Below are positions 1-8,028 of a stretch of 40,171 nucleotides of DNA, one piece after another (position 1 is the first letter of the stretch; each line of letters opens with the position of its first letter). The stretch is from Candidatus Aegiribacteria sp. (GTDB lineage: Bacteria; Fermentibacterota; Fermentibacteria; Fermentibacterales; JCC-6). The DNA is taken from contig JAUVEU010000019.1 in assembly GCA_030594645.1 (NCBI GenBank), positions 1 through 40,171 on the forward strand, read 5' to 3'. A program made the position numbers and the translations under genes. The notes beneath the pieces were generated by a model. The model was not told the DNA's origin, did not search any database, and saw only the letters and a program-made list of their open reading frames with translations.

Positions 1-249
1 GAATGGTGTACAGAGAATAAGAGCATGCTTGCCGAGAAGTTCCTTCAGCTGGTTGAAGAGGAAACTGATGTCCGTCCATTTTTCGGCTCGTGGTTTGATA
101 TACAGGGTTATAAGCAATGCGGATACTATTTAGGTCACGAGGTGATATCGGACTTAGAACAGGAATGTGATATCAGGAAGCTGGCCGTAATGAAAGATGT
201 CAGGCTTACCATGAAATCCGTGCTGGAGTTATACATCAGCAACGGTTAA
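1..249 (+). CDS. C-terminal part of a protein, possibly DUF2268/GldB-like (5' end outside window)
   Basis: The frame is open from base 1, so the ATG at 25 is not needed as a start and the gene probably begins before the window. About 82 residues are visible, ending in LYISNG. The segment GYKQCGYYLGHEVI resembles the C-terminal GYxLGYxIV-type ending of DUF2268 predicted Zn-dependent proteases and of GldB-like proteins. The HExxH region that would confirm this lies outside the window, so the assignment is weak. The gene converges on vapC: the two stop codons share the four bases TTAA at 246-249, so there is no room for a terminator between them. Confidence 0.5.
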   Translation, partial: EWCTENKSMLAEKFLQLVEEETDVRPFFGSWFDIQGYKQCGYYLGHEVISDLEQECDIRKLAVMKDVRLTMKSVLELYISNG

Positions 250-656
250 CAACCTGATTCCTGAATCCAGTTCTCAATATGCAGATCAGGAACTCTCTCA
301 AATTCTTTTACATTATTGGTTACAAAAATTAGATCTCTGGTAAGACACTGCGCTGCAATCAATAAGTCATATGGACCAATTGGAGTACCCTTCTTGTTCA
401 GAAAAGCTCTCACCGCCCCGTAGGCCTGAGTATCGAGATCAGTGAATGGAATTATTTCAAAGCAGGAAAGAAACTCCAGAAGAGCAATTCTGTTTCTTTC
501 AGGATACATGCTCTTTGCAATTCCATATTCAAGCTCAGCAACCGAAATAGCAGATACTCCAATATCGAAAGCTTTTTCTGATTCAAATCTCTGAAGCAGA
601 TACTCAGACTTCTTCTTAATCAAATATATGCAAATATTTGTATCTATAAGGTACAT
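246..656 (-). CDS. vapC: VapC-type PIN-domain ribonuclease toxin
   Basis: A 136-residue PIN-domain protein, the usual VapC length. It starts MYLIDTNICIYLIKKK, placing the first metal-binding acidic residue at D5. The other conserved positions are E41 (in VAELEYG) and D97 (in GPYDLLIAAQ). The last block, FVTNNVKEF (residues 111-119), has Asn where some PIN proteins have Asp, a common variant in this subgroup. VapC toxins are Mg-dependent endoribonucleases, often cutting tRNA or rRNA; the target here cannot be read. It overlaps the upstream vapB by 13 bases, typical of translationally coupled toxin-antitoxin pairs. Confidence 0.93.
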   Translation of the reverse strand: MYLIDTNICIYLIKKKSEYLLQRFESEKAFDIGVSAISVAELEYGIAKSMYPERNRIALLEFLSCFEIIPFTDLDTQAYGAVRAFLNKKGTPIGPYDLLIAAQCLTRDLIFVTNNVKEFERVPDLHIENWIQESGC

Positions 657-886
657 TCAGAATATTCTCTCTCTTGATCCTCTGGTTGCCTTCGACCATC
701 AGAGAAAACATCATCAGAAAACTTTGCAAGGCTATCTCGAAGGGAGCTCCATGGGTCATGCATGGATGAAAGCACTAAAGAATTCCCAACTCTCTGGATG
801 TATAGTTCACTTTCCTCTATCGCATATTCCTTAGGTATCCTGACCGCCTGGCTGTTACCGCTTCTGAACACTTTTGCAGTATGCAT
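644..886 (-). CDS. vapB: VapB-type antitoxin, AbrB/SpoVT-fold
   Basis: An 80-residue protein starting MHTAKVFRSGNSQAVRIPKEY, the signature of swapped-hairpin AbrB/MazE-type antitoxins that bind operator DNA through the N-terminus. The acidic, charged C-terminus (residues about 50-80) would wrap the toxin. An upstream in-frame ATG at 937 exists, but the ATG at 886 is preferred: it follows AGGAAGGGG by 7 bases, and the longer version would begin upstream of the predicted promoter core. It overlaps vapC by 13 bases. Known VapBC pairs repress their own promoter as a complex, which fits the palindrome at 910-929. Confidence 0.92.
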   Translation of the reverse strand: MHTAKVFRSGNSQAVRIPKEYAIEESELYIQRVGNSLVLSSMHDPWSSLRDSLAKFSDDVFSDGRRQPEDQEREYSECTL

Positions 887-908
887 TTGACTACCCCTTC
901 CTAATAAA

Positions 909-937
909 AGTATATATGTGTGTATATACATAGTCAA
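909..937 (-). promoter_or_regulatory. vapBC promoter with built-in palindromic operator
   Basis: On the minus strand, TTGACT (932-937) is followed after 17 bases by TATACT (909-914), a near-consensus sigma70-type promoter. A perfect inverted repeat, GTATATA-6 bases-TATATAC (910-929), fills most of the spacer and overlaps the -10 box. A start near 902 would leave a leader of about 16 bases. Binding of the VapB/VapC complex to the palindrome would block polymerase; that regulation is inferred from the family. Confidence 0.7.
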
Positions 938-980
938 GAGCTATAATTCAAAATTTCCATAGTGTTTGATTAATACAGAC

Positions 981-1009
981 AGCCGCTTCATGGGATTTCA
1001 TGAAGGGCT
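981..1009 (-). terminator. Terminator-like hairpin between cupin gene and vapBC
   Basis: A stem of AGCC plus CTTCATG pairs with CATGAAG plus GGCT around a 6-base loop, with one bulged G at 985. It lies just downstream of the cupin stop on the minus strand and upstream of the vapBC promoter. The following sequence on the minus strand (GTCTGTATTAAT) is only modestly T-rich, so it may be a weak terminator or an mRNA 3'-end stabiliser. Confidence 0.5.
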
Positions 1010-1024
1010 TATTCTAAAATGAAG

Positions 1025-1465
1025 CTACCGGACCGTATCAGGGCCTTCGTATTCCTCATCCCTTCTGCTGCTCCAGCAGACAGCAATCGCGGTTGACTCA
1101 CTCTCGTTTGCGAATATGTGCTTAACTCCAGGATCAATTCTGAGGATATCCGCTTCGGAGAGAGTGTATTCCTCATCCTTATCGGGCATTCTTATGACAA
1201 GTTCGCCCGCAAGCACGATAACCTCTTCGTTTCTGCCGGGGTGTGTATGATTTCCTCGAGCATTTCCGGGTTCAATTGAAAATATATGGCAGTTTGAAAT
1301 CAATGATGTTGATTGAAGGTGTTCAAAGGGGTTGATCACATAGCCTCGAGGATCTTTGTGATTGTCCAGTTTTCTCAGGGGACACGCATAGAGTTGCATG
1401 TCCCCGGATTTGTTGGGACACGCATAGAATTGCATGTCCCCTGTTTTTTCAGTTGCTTCATTCAT
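1025..1465 (-). CDS. Small cupin-domain protein with repeat-derived N-terminus
   Basis: A 146-residue protein. From about residue 30 (LRKLDNHKDPRGYVINPFEHL) it is a single cupin of the WxcM/sugar-isomerase-like type: HTHPGRNEEVIVLAGEL gives the metal-binding His pair and Glu, and PGVKHIFANE the last His. No partner sugar-nucleotide gene lies next to it, so the substrate is unknown. The first 30 residues contain two copies of a GDMQ(F/L)YACP peptide, the translation of two REP-like palindromes at 1378-1441. The ATG at 1465 overlaps the uvrC stop (ATGAATGA), implying translational coupling. An internal start at one of the repeat ATGs is possible but lacks a good ribosome site. Confidence 0.8.
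   Translation of the reverse strand: MNEATEKTGDMQFYACPNKSGDMQLYACPLRKLDNHKDPRGYVINPFEHLQSTSLISNCHIFSIEPGNARGNHTHPGRNEEVIVLAGELVIRMPDKDEEYTLSEADILRIDPGVKHIFANESESTAIAVCWSSRRDEEYEGPDTVR
1378..1441 (-). repeat. Tandem pair of 28-bp REP-like palindromes
   Basis: Two near-identical 28-base units, 1378-1405 and 1414-1441, are separated by 8 bases (36-base period, i.e. 12 codons). They differ at the first base and at one internal base. Each is an imperfect palindrome with GGGGACA/TGTCCCC outer arms (the second unit begins TGGGACA) and an inner GCA/TGC continuation, giving an 11-bp stem with one G-U wobble on the minus-strand RNA and a 6-base loop. Units with such arms are typical of REP elements mobilised by REP-associated tyrosine transposases; no such transposase gene is in the window. 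Confidence 0.75.
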
Positions 1466-3275
1466 CTGTATTATGCTTCTTTCTATCGAGGTAATTTCTT
1501 ATCTGGACAGCTCTGCTCTTGCCGACACCGGGGACTTCCATGATTTCTTCGATGGTGGCTGTATTAATCCTTGCTGCGCTGCCGAAATGATTAAGGAGCC
1601 GAAGCTTTGTAGCTGAGCCAATCCCTGGAATATCATCAAGGACTGAATGCAGACTGCCTGAAGAACGTTTCTGCTGGTGGTAGTGAAGAACAAATCTGTG
1701 AGCCTCATCTCTTACACTTCTGAGTAAGGACAGCGGGGTTGAATCAAGGGGAAGTTTGATCACTCTTTCGGAGACGCCTTCAAGAAGCACCTCTTCCCTC
1801 TTGGCTATTGAGACAAAACATATTTTCTCCGCCCACTCCTCCGCTGCTCTGACTGCTGCCCTGAGCTGAGTTATCCCTCCATCTACCAGAAAGATATCCG
1901 GATATTCATCCTCAAGTTTAGATAGATACCTGTCGACTGCGGAGGCTATCATAGCAGGATCGTCCCTGCTTATCTCTGAAGACATGGAGAAGCGTCTGTA
2001 ACCTGATTTGTCAGGATATCCTTTCCTGAAGCTGACAATTGCCGCAACAGGCCATGAGCCCTGTATTGTGGATGCGTCAAGACATACGATCCAATTTGCT
2101 GGAGAGTTCAGATTGAATATGTCTGCAAGAGCCTCCAGAGCTGCTTCAGTACTCTTTCTGGTTCCTTCAGGGTGTTTCCAGGAAAGACGCACGAGGAAAT
2201 GTTCAAGGTTTCTCTGAGTCAACTCAAGGACTTCCTTTTTCCCGCCCCGTTCGGGAACGAAGACCCTTACTGCCCCGTTTCTTTTTGCCGCGAGCCATTC
2301 AACAATTGCCGTATGACCTTCAGGGATTTCCGGAACCAGTATTTCTTTCGGTATATCCTGTGTTTCCGAATAGTATGTTCCCAGCAATATTGAAATCCGT
2401 TCTTTCGCTGGAGCAAGCTTCCATTTGCTGTCGAAAGGTATTCTCAGAGCACCTGTGAAGCGTCCTCCACGCATCCGCATGACAATTCCCCAGTTATCCT
2501 TAACAGCTACAGTGTCTCTGCTTATACTGTCCTGAACGGAATCCGGCGCAGGCCATCCGAAACTGTCCAGACGGGAAAGGAGATCCCGCAGTCTTCCCGC
2601 TTCTTCATAATCCCTTTCATCTGCTGCTGTGTTCATGAGTATCTCAATCCGTTTTCTAGCCCATTCCCAGTCACCGCGAAGAATCCTGAGCATTTCCTGA
2701 ACTGTACTGCTGTATTCTTCTGCAGTGACGTTACCTGTGCATGGCGCAGTGCAGCGGCCGATCTGTCCCATGAGGCATGGTCTTTCATTAGCGGGCGGAG
2801 TCTTCCCTCCGCACCTTCGGAGAGGAAAAGTGTCAAGGAGGAATTCCTCAAGCTTTCTCAGATTTCTTGCATCAGGATAGGGGCCGAATCTGGGTCTTCC
2901 CGAAGTGTTCTTTCTATCTCTTGTTACCTGCAATCGGGGAAATTTCTCATCTGTCGTGATCTCAAGGTACGGATACCTTCCGGAATCCCTGAGACGGACA
3001 TTGAGAGGCGGTTTACGTATACGGATGAGTTCCGCTTCAAGAACAAGCGCGTCTACTTCCGATCCGGTGACAATCCATTCTACTGATACGGATTTTTCAA
3101 GAAGGAGTGTGTGGCGGGAATCACCGGGGTTTGAAAGATGCCCCTGAAGCCTGTTTCTGAGGCTTTTAGCCTTCCCTATGTACAGCACTCCTCCGTTAAT
3201 ATCCAGGAAGCTGTAGACACCCGGAAGGCGCGGTGCTCCGCTTACCGATTCCCTAAGGCTTTGTGATCCGGCCAC
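1458..3275 (-). CDS. uvrC: UvrC, excinuclease ABC subunit C
   Basis: A 605-residue protein with the full UvrC layout. It makes both incisions in nucleotide excision repair after UvrA/UvrB damage recognition. The GIY-YIG 3'-incision nuclease spans residues 17-95 (GVY, LYIGKAKSLRNRL, catalytic E80). A four-cysteine cluster (C155, C167, C175, C179) matches the reported Fe-S site of UvrC. A UVR motif for UvrB binding lies at about 205-240. The RNase H-like 5'-incision domain has D400 (LDAST), D465 (LVDGG) and H526 (DEAHRF). A helix-hairpin-helix pair occupies about 546-600. The start is GTG at 3275, overlapping the murJ 3' end by 23 bases with only a weak ribosome site. Confidence 0.97.
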   Translation of the reverse strand: MAGSQSLRESVSGAPRLPGVYSFLDINGGVLYIGKAKSLRNRLQGHLSNPGDSRHTLLLEKSVSVEWIVTGSEVDALVLEAELIRIRKPPLNVRLRDSGRYPYLEITTDEKFPRLQVTRDRKNTSGRPRFGPYPDARNLRKLEEFLLDTFPLRRCGGKTPPANERPCLMGQIGRCTAPCTGNVTAEEYSSTVQEMLRILRGDWEWARKRIEILMNTAADERDYEEAGRLRDLLSRLDSFGWPAPDSVQDSISRDTVAVKDNWGIVMRMRGGRFTGALRIPFDSKWKLAPAKERISILLGTYYSETQDIPKEILVPEIPEGHTAIVEWLAAKRNGAVRVFVPERGGKKEVLELTQRNLEHFLVRLSWKHPEGTRKSTEAALEALADIFNLNSPANWIVCLDASTIQGSWPVAAIVSFRKGYPDKSGYRRFSMSSEISRDDPAMIASAVDRYLSKLEDEYPDIFLVDGGITQLRAAVRAAEEWAEKICFVSIAKREEVLLEGVSERVIKLPLDSTPLSLLRSVRDEAHRFVLHYHQQKRSSGSLHSVLDDIPGIGSATKLRLLNHFGSAARINTATIEEIMEVPGVGKSRAVQIRNYLDRKKHNTDE

Positions 3276-4908
3276 GTCTCAGCGCCAGGGAAAATACTGA
3301 TCTGGCATCTTTTCCGCCTATAATGATGAAAACCGATAAGAATACAGCCACTGCGCCAAGAGACACTCCGGAAATGGATAGTATCCCTTTCAGTTTAGAA
3401 ATAGCAGATATCGCGATTACAGAAGGAGAAAGAAGCCAGAGAAACAACAGTGTAAGAATGCCTGCGGGTATCATTGAGAACCAGGCGAGTTTTGAGGATT
3501 GGACAACAGGACCGAGTTTTCTTCTAAGGGCAATTCGGAGAATAACAAAATTGAATATCGAAGAAATACTGGTTGCGAGAGCCAGTCCGGCGAGGGGTCG
3601 TGCTATTCCTGTTCTTATGAATGCCAGTGTCAGAACAATGTTGAGAATGATATTCAGGCCCATGCAGCTTATAGCGATCTTTACCGGTGTTTTCGTATCT
3701 TTCATCGCATAGAAGACCGGAGCAGTGATCTTTACAGCTCCGTAGAACAGGAGTCCAACTGAATAGTAAACCAGTGCCGCACTGGTCAATATTGTAGATT
3801 CAGCTGAGAATGCTCCCCTGGCAAGAATAACTTTTACAACAGGTTCCGCCAGAAACAGCATGCAGAATGTTGCCGGTATCATCAGAGCTGCAAGGGCGAG
3901 TGTTGCTCTGCCGAGTGTTTTACCTGCGTCCTGAAGCTTGCCGCTGGCTGTCTGTCTGCTGAGTGTAGGTAGTAGAGCGGTGGCAAGGGAAATCGCGAAT
4001 ACTCCCTGCGGGAACTGCATTATCCTGTTTCCATACGAAAGTGCAGCTACGCTTCCGGGTTCCAGCATCGATGCTATCATTTTATCCACAATGATGTTCA
4101 CCTCTGCTGCAAGCAGCCCGACCAGGGCTGGAAATGCAAGCATTCCGACTTTTCTGACTTTCGGATCTTTCCAGTTGAAGTCCGGTTTGAATCTGAACCC
4201 TTTCCTCCTGAGTGCAGGGAGCTGTATCAGAAGCTGAAACACCCCTCCTGCCATTACTCCAATCGAATATCCCCATACCGGCTGATCAGGGAAAAACCAG
4301 CGTGACAGAAGTAGAATTCCCGCAAGAGCAGAGATGTTGAAAAGGATAGGAGCACTTGCCGGTGCCAGGAAATGTCTGTGCGCATTGAGGATACCCATGA
4401 CAACCGAAGCGCATCCGACCATGAGAATGTAAGGAAACAGGAGACGGAGAAGTCCGGTGGCAAGTTCGGATTTACCCGGGATATCAGAGAAACCCGGAGC
4501 GAATATTCTTATTATGAGAGGCGAGGCCAGCATTCCGATAAGAACAATTACCAGAAGAGCCGCGGCGACAAGAGTCAGTATTCTGCTTCCCAGCCGGAAA
4601 GCATCCCGTTTACTGTCCTTCATCAGAATTTCAGTGTATGTGGGCACGAACGCAGCGCTTGCAGTTGCTTCCCCGAAGAGCCTTCTGAGTGTATTCGGGA
4701 TAATGAAAGCGAGTGTGAAAGCATCAGCCGCCATTCCTGTGCCAAGTATCGCGGCCTGTGCCACATCGCGGAGCAGCCCCAGTATACGGCTCGTTAAAGT
4801 AAGCCCGCCAAGCAGACCGGTGGCCCTGGCAATTTTTGATGCTTCCTGCTGCGGTGTACCTAGATCCTGAAGATTCTCTTCAAGGTTGTATCTTTCTTCT
4901 GAACTCAT
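3253..4908 (-). CDS. murJ: MurJ, lipid II flippase (MviN family)
   Basis: A 551-residue polytopic membrane protein of the MOP/MurJ superfamily, which flips lipid II across the inner membrane for peptidoglycan synthesis. After a polar N-terminal tail of about 25 residues come many hydrophobic segments, consistent with the usual 14 helices. The family stretch SRILGLLRDVAQAAILGTG is near residue 40, and the lumenal AFIIPNTLRRLFGEATASAAFVPTYTE segment (about 67-93) is strongly MurJ-like. The ATG at 4908 follows AGGAAAGGG. It sits between a membrane glycosyltransferase and uvrC in the minus-strand run, 25 bases from the former and overlapping the latter. Confidence 0.95.
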   Translation of the reverse strand: MSSEERYNLEENLQDLGTPQQEASKIARATGLLGGLTLTSRILGLLRDVAQAAILGTGMAADAFTLAFIIPNTLRRLFGEATASAAFVPTYTEILMKDSKRDAFRLGSRILTLVAAALLVIVLIGMLASPLIIRIFAPGFSDIPGKSELATGLLRLLFPYILMVGCASVVMGILNAHRHFLAPASAPILFNISALAGILLLSRWFFPDQPVWGYSIGVMAGGVFQLLIQLPALRRKGFRFKPDFNWKDPKVRKVGMLAFPALVGLLAAEVNIIVDKMIASMLEPGSVAALSYGNRIMQFPQGVFAISLATALLPTLSRQTASGKLQDAGKTLGRATLALAALMIPATFCMLFLAEPVVKVILARGAFSAESTILTSAALVYYSVGLLFYGAVKITAPVFYAMKDTKTPVKIAISCMGLNIILNIVLTLAFIRTGIARPLAGLALATSISSIFNFVILRIALRRKLGPVVQSSKLAWFSMIPAGILTLLFLWLLSPSVIAISAISKLKGILSISGVSLGAVAVFLSVFIIIGGKDARSVFSLALRRGRITKP

Positions 4909-4933
4909 TCAGAAACTGACCCTTTCCTGATTT

Positions 4934-6469
4934 TCATATGTTTTCCGCATGCACAAGTATTGGTTCAAGCTCCTCTATGAGCAACGGGTTCATATTTACG
5001 GCTCTTCTTGCAGCCTGCACTGATTCATTGTACTTACCATTCGTCCATAGCGAAACTGCATAGTTCTTCCACAGAGTGGGAGATTCTGGAGCGATTTCAA
5101 TTGCCCTCTCGAATTCCATTAATCCCTCAGAGGAATAATCCAGAAGTGAATAGGAGATTCCCCTTAGATTGTGCAAATCAGCTCCATAAAATCCTCTTTT
5201 TGAAGCATAATCCAATTCTTCCAGAGCTCCGGCTGGATTACCAGAGTCTATCATGTGTTCCGCAGCAAGAGTTGAAGTAAGCCCTGATCTCACCATGCCA
5301 GGGTAAGTTACAAACAATGATATAAGGATAATAACAATTGCCGCGAAACCGGCAGAACGGAATAGTTTCCGTTCAGGAACAGCAGATGCAGAAAGAAACC
5401 AGAAAGCCGGGATTACGGTTAATCTGAATCTTGCTGAGGGGAAGAAAACAAAAGCTGATATCACTCCCGCCAGGATGATGGATACTGCAAGATCATGCCA
5501 GAAGATTCTTTCCTTATCGAAACACCGCGCTGAACCGAGAGACATAGCCATCAGTGAAAAAGGCAGCATGAGTATCAGAAGTGTCTTTTTAAGCAGCCAG
5601 TCCGTTTCAAGATTCCTGCCTGGCCCGGGAAGTGTGAAAAATGCAAGTATTTTCTGTATTCCCATTCCGAACCATTTCAGGGGTGAAGATACAATCGCGT
5701 GGTATGCTCTGTTCAGGAAATCGGAGCTTCCCCCTCTCCCCTGTTCTCCTATTGCCATAAGTTCCTCGAATTCGGTTCCCGGAGGTGTTGACAATAGTTC
5801 CCAGTCCGTTCCAAGCCAGAGGTTTTCAGCTCCGTTAACTGCGATTACAGGTCCTGCGCCTGCTGAGATATTCAGGATGATCACCGGTAAAACAGACATC
5901 ACTGTACCAGCGGTAAATATGCTCCATTCCCTTAACCTTGATCGAAATGAGAAGAAAAACAGCACTGCTGGAATCAGCGCGAGTTCTGCTCTGAAGAGTA
6001 CTGCAGCTCCCGCGAGAAATCCGGCAAGCAGGAATTTCCTCCGCTTTGCGAGTAACATCGAAAAAGACAGGAAAGCTGCTGCTGGAACTGCCGGAAGGAA
6101 CTGAATTCCTGAAATAATGACAAATGGGGACAATGCTAGACCGGTGCAGCAAATGTAGACCCATGAGCTTCTCTGCTTCCTGAAAGTGAGGAAAAGAGCA
6201 ATTGCGGGAAGAAGAGAAAGGATTGATATGCATACCCGTGAGTTTAAGGGATGATTAGCAGCATTCGTTATCATTGCCATTACGAACATACCGGGGGGTC
6301 TCGAGAAACCGTTGCTTCCAGGGATAACAGGATTCATGGTGTAGGTTTGCTCATCAACGTACAAACCATTAAGCGGCAGAATCCTGTTAACGGACGTGAA
6401 AGTCCATAATCGGATACCGATAGCTGAAGCAACAAGAACAATCAGGAATAGAGCCAGAGAATTCTTCAC
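4934..6469 (-). CDS. GT-C-type membrane glycosyltransferase with C-terminal TPR repeats
   Basis: A 511-residue protein with an N-terminal membrane helix, about ten further hydrophobic segments and a soluble tail. The first extracytoplasmic loop has LYVDEQTYTMNP (D39, E40) and GFSRPPG, the layout of GT-C enzymes such as ArnT/PMT/GT39, in which an acidic residue in this loop is catalytic and the sugar donor is a polyprenyl phosphate. The last 110 residues form about three TPR-like helical pairs (GALEELDYASKRGFYGADLH, EGLMEFERAIEIAPESP, ESVQAARRAVNMNP). The acceptor is unknown; the neighbouring murJ suggests cell-envelope work but does not fix it. The start overlaps the upstream gene by ATGA. 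Confidence 0.75.
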   Translation of the reverse strand: MKNSLALFLIVLVASAIGIRLWTFTSVNRILPLNGLYVDEQTYTMNPVIPGSNGFSRPPGMFVMAMITNAANHPLNSRVCISILSLLPAIALFLTFRKQRSSWVYICCTGLALSPFVIISGIQFLPAVPAAAFLSFSMLLAKRRKFLLAGFLAGAAVLFRAELALIPAVLFFFSFRSRLREWSIFTAGTVMSVLPVIILNISAGAGPVIAVNGAENLWLGTDWELLSTPPGTEFEELMAIGEQGRGGSSDFLNRAYHAIVSSPLKWFGMGIQKILAFFTLPGPGRNLETDWLLKKTLLILMLPFSLMAMSLGSARCFDKERIFWHDLAVSIILAGVISAFVFFPSARFRLTVIPAFWFLSASAVPERKLFRSAGFAAIVIILISLFVTYPGMVRSGLTSTLAAEHMIDSGNPAGALEELDYASKRGFYGADLHNLRGISYSLLDYSSEGLMEFERAIEIAPESPTLWKNYAVSLWTNGKYNESVQAARRAVNMNPLLIEELEPILVHAENI

Positions 6470-8028
6470 TGTTCAATTTCGAGGAGTACGGGCAACCGGC
6501 GAGTGTTTCCAACAGTATCCGTCAATGTCACGGTATTTTCCGTTTTTACAAGGATCAGTGCTGAATCGCTCAAAGCAGAGACGCATCCTTCAAGATTCCA
6601 GATTCTTTTCAGATTTCCTGGAATAATCTCCGTTTCATCCCATGATACCATCGGCAGTATATCGCAATACTCACTGTTTTCAGTAGGCGCCGCCCACCTT
6701 CCGGAAGCGAAGAGTGAAGCGGGCTGAGCAAGATCGAAAGGATCGGAAATGCTTATGGAATCGGGAACCACAGAACGCCCGCTTTTCCATGACCATTCCG
6801 AGAGGACAAGTATCATTTCATCCTCCGTCAGACCGGCGAACTTTCTTCGGAGCAGCATATCGAACCGTCCCCTGCAGTTTATCAACAGTCTGAAAGCACC
6901 TGTTCCCGCATTTAAGCTCCATTCCTCAGTCAGGGAATTCTCAGCACCTGAATTCGGAGCATGAGTAAGAAGAAGGCCTTTATCAAGAACATAGAGTGTT
7001 TCAGGTTTGAAGATAAAGAATGCAGGTGTAAGAAAAGCGCCAGGTTCCACAAGCCACGACCTCCCATCATCTGTATCGGTCCTTACGAGGTATCTTGTCC
7101 ATCCGCAGGGAACAGGCTGTAAAGGCTTCAATTCCGTTGCTGGAAGAATGTACGCCTGAAGACCCAGCTCATGACACATTGCGGTAAACAGAGCTGCAAG
7201 TTCAATTGGTGTTCCGTCTCTGGAATCCAGTATTTCCTGCAGGTTTCTGATCTCGAAACCGGATACTCCCCTTTCGCTCACTCTAAGCCCCATACTGTTG
7301 CATATAAGAGTTCTTGCTCTTCTTACCTGTGACCACTCGTCCGCACCTGCTGAAGTTGTCTGAAGGGCTGCTTCCCTCAAATCAGGGGGATGGGGTCTGT
7401 TCAGGATGTCATTAACCGGGAAAAGTATGCTGGCATAGAGATCCTCAAATGAGCGGAAATGTGTAATCCAGAGCTTTCCTGCAGAATCCGAGCAGGTATA
7501 CATAAATCCATCATCAAGAACTATTTCAGTATAATCCTGCCCGGACCATGCGAGATCATCAGGGATATCGCCCTGAACGCTGAAACAACATGAGTCCGGG
7601 AATATCCCCTTGACCGATGGATCCAGAACAGCCCAGGGACCCTCTTCCCAGCTTTTACTCCAGTCCCTTATCAGGATTCTGTAACTGATCTCCATTCCCG
7701 GGCGTAGTGCCGGAAACGCCACTACATGCGAAAGGAGCCAGCCGCCTGATCCTGACAATGTATCAACCGCCCATTCCGGGATATGTCCGGATTCCATTCC
7801 GGGAAAACCAAAAACAGCTTCCTCGAGTTCGATTGACTGTATATGAGGGTTGAATCCATGGGCGATACGGCTGAGAAGCCTGTCACTCCCCTGAATACCA
7901 CATATCTCGATTGTCTTATAGAGCGTGTCATCCATCAGAGACATGGAGACAGAGTACAGTGAGATCGTTGATGGGAGAGCAGATACTGCAGAAATGATAA
8001 TAATCGGTATCAGTATCCACCGCATCAC
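6466..8028 (-). CDS. Secreted transglutaminase-fold protein lacking the catalytic cysteine
   Basis: A 520-residue protein with a signal peptide (MMRWILIPIIIISAVSALPS). Residues 215-335 look like a transglutaminase-like domain: LDSRDGTPIELAALFTAMCHELGL aligns with the Cys-containing helix of classical members, but the cysteine position is occupied by T273/P274. The expected His region reads CGWTRYLVRTD and the Asp region WLVEPG. The GTPIELA block also resembles the SirB1/Transglut_core2 class, which naturally lacks Cys. It is therefore probably a binding or scaffold protein rather than an enzyme. It overlaps the upstream intact relative (8025-9806) by ATGA and the downstream glycosyltransferase by ATGA. 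Confidence 0.65.
   Translation of the reverse strand: MMRWILIPIIIISAVSALPSTISLYSVSMSLMDDTLYKTIEICGIQGSDRLLSRIAHGFNPHIQSIELEEAVFGFPGMESGHIPEWAVDTLSGSGGWLLSHVVAFPALRPGMEISYRILIRDWSKSWEEGPWAVLDPSVKGIFPDSCCFSVQGDIPDDLAWSGQDYTEIVLDDGFMYTCSDSAGKLWITHFRSFEDLYASILFPVNDILNRPHPPDLREAALQTTSAGADEWSQVRRARTLICNSMGLRVSERGVSGFEIRNLQEILDSRDGTPIELAALFTAMCHELGLQAYILPATELKPLQPVPCGWTRYLVRTDTDDGRSWLVEPGAFLTPAFFIFKPETLYVLDKGLLLTHAPNSGAENSLTEEWSLNAGTGAFRLLINCRGRFDMLLRRKFAGLTEDEMILVLSEWSWKSGRSVVPDSISISDPFDLAQPASLFASGRWAAPTENSEYCDILPMVSWDETEIIPGNLKRIWNLEGCVSALSDSALILVKTENTVTLTDTVGNTRRLPVLLEIEQ

Noticed and set aside
246-937. A larger defence island around vapBC
   Set aside because: The flanking genes are a cut-off unknown gene and housekeeping genes; no restriction, abortive-infection or phage genes are next to it.
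5475-6104. Plus-strand 209-codon frame opposite the glycosyltransferase gene
   Set aside because: It is antisense to a convincing membrane enzyme, has no ribosome site and a Ser/Arg-rich translation typical of a shadow frame; similar long antisense frames at 3263-3712, 12768-13259 and 33750-34277 were rejected for the same reason.
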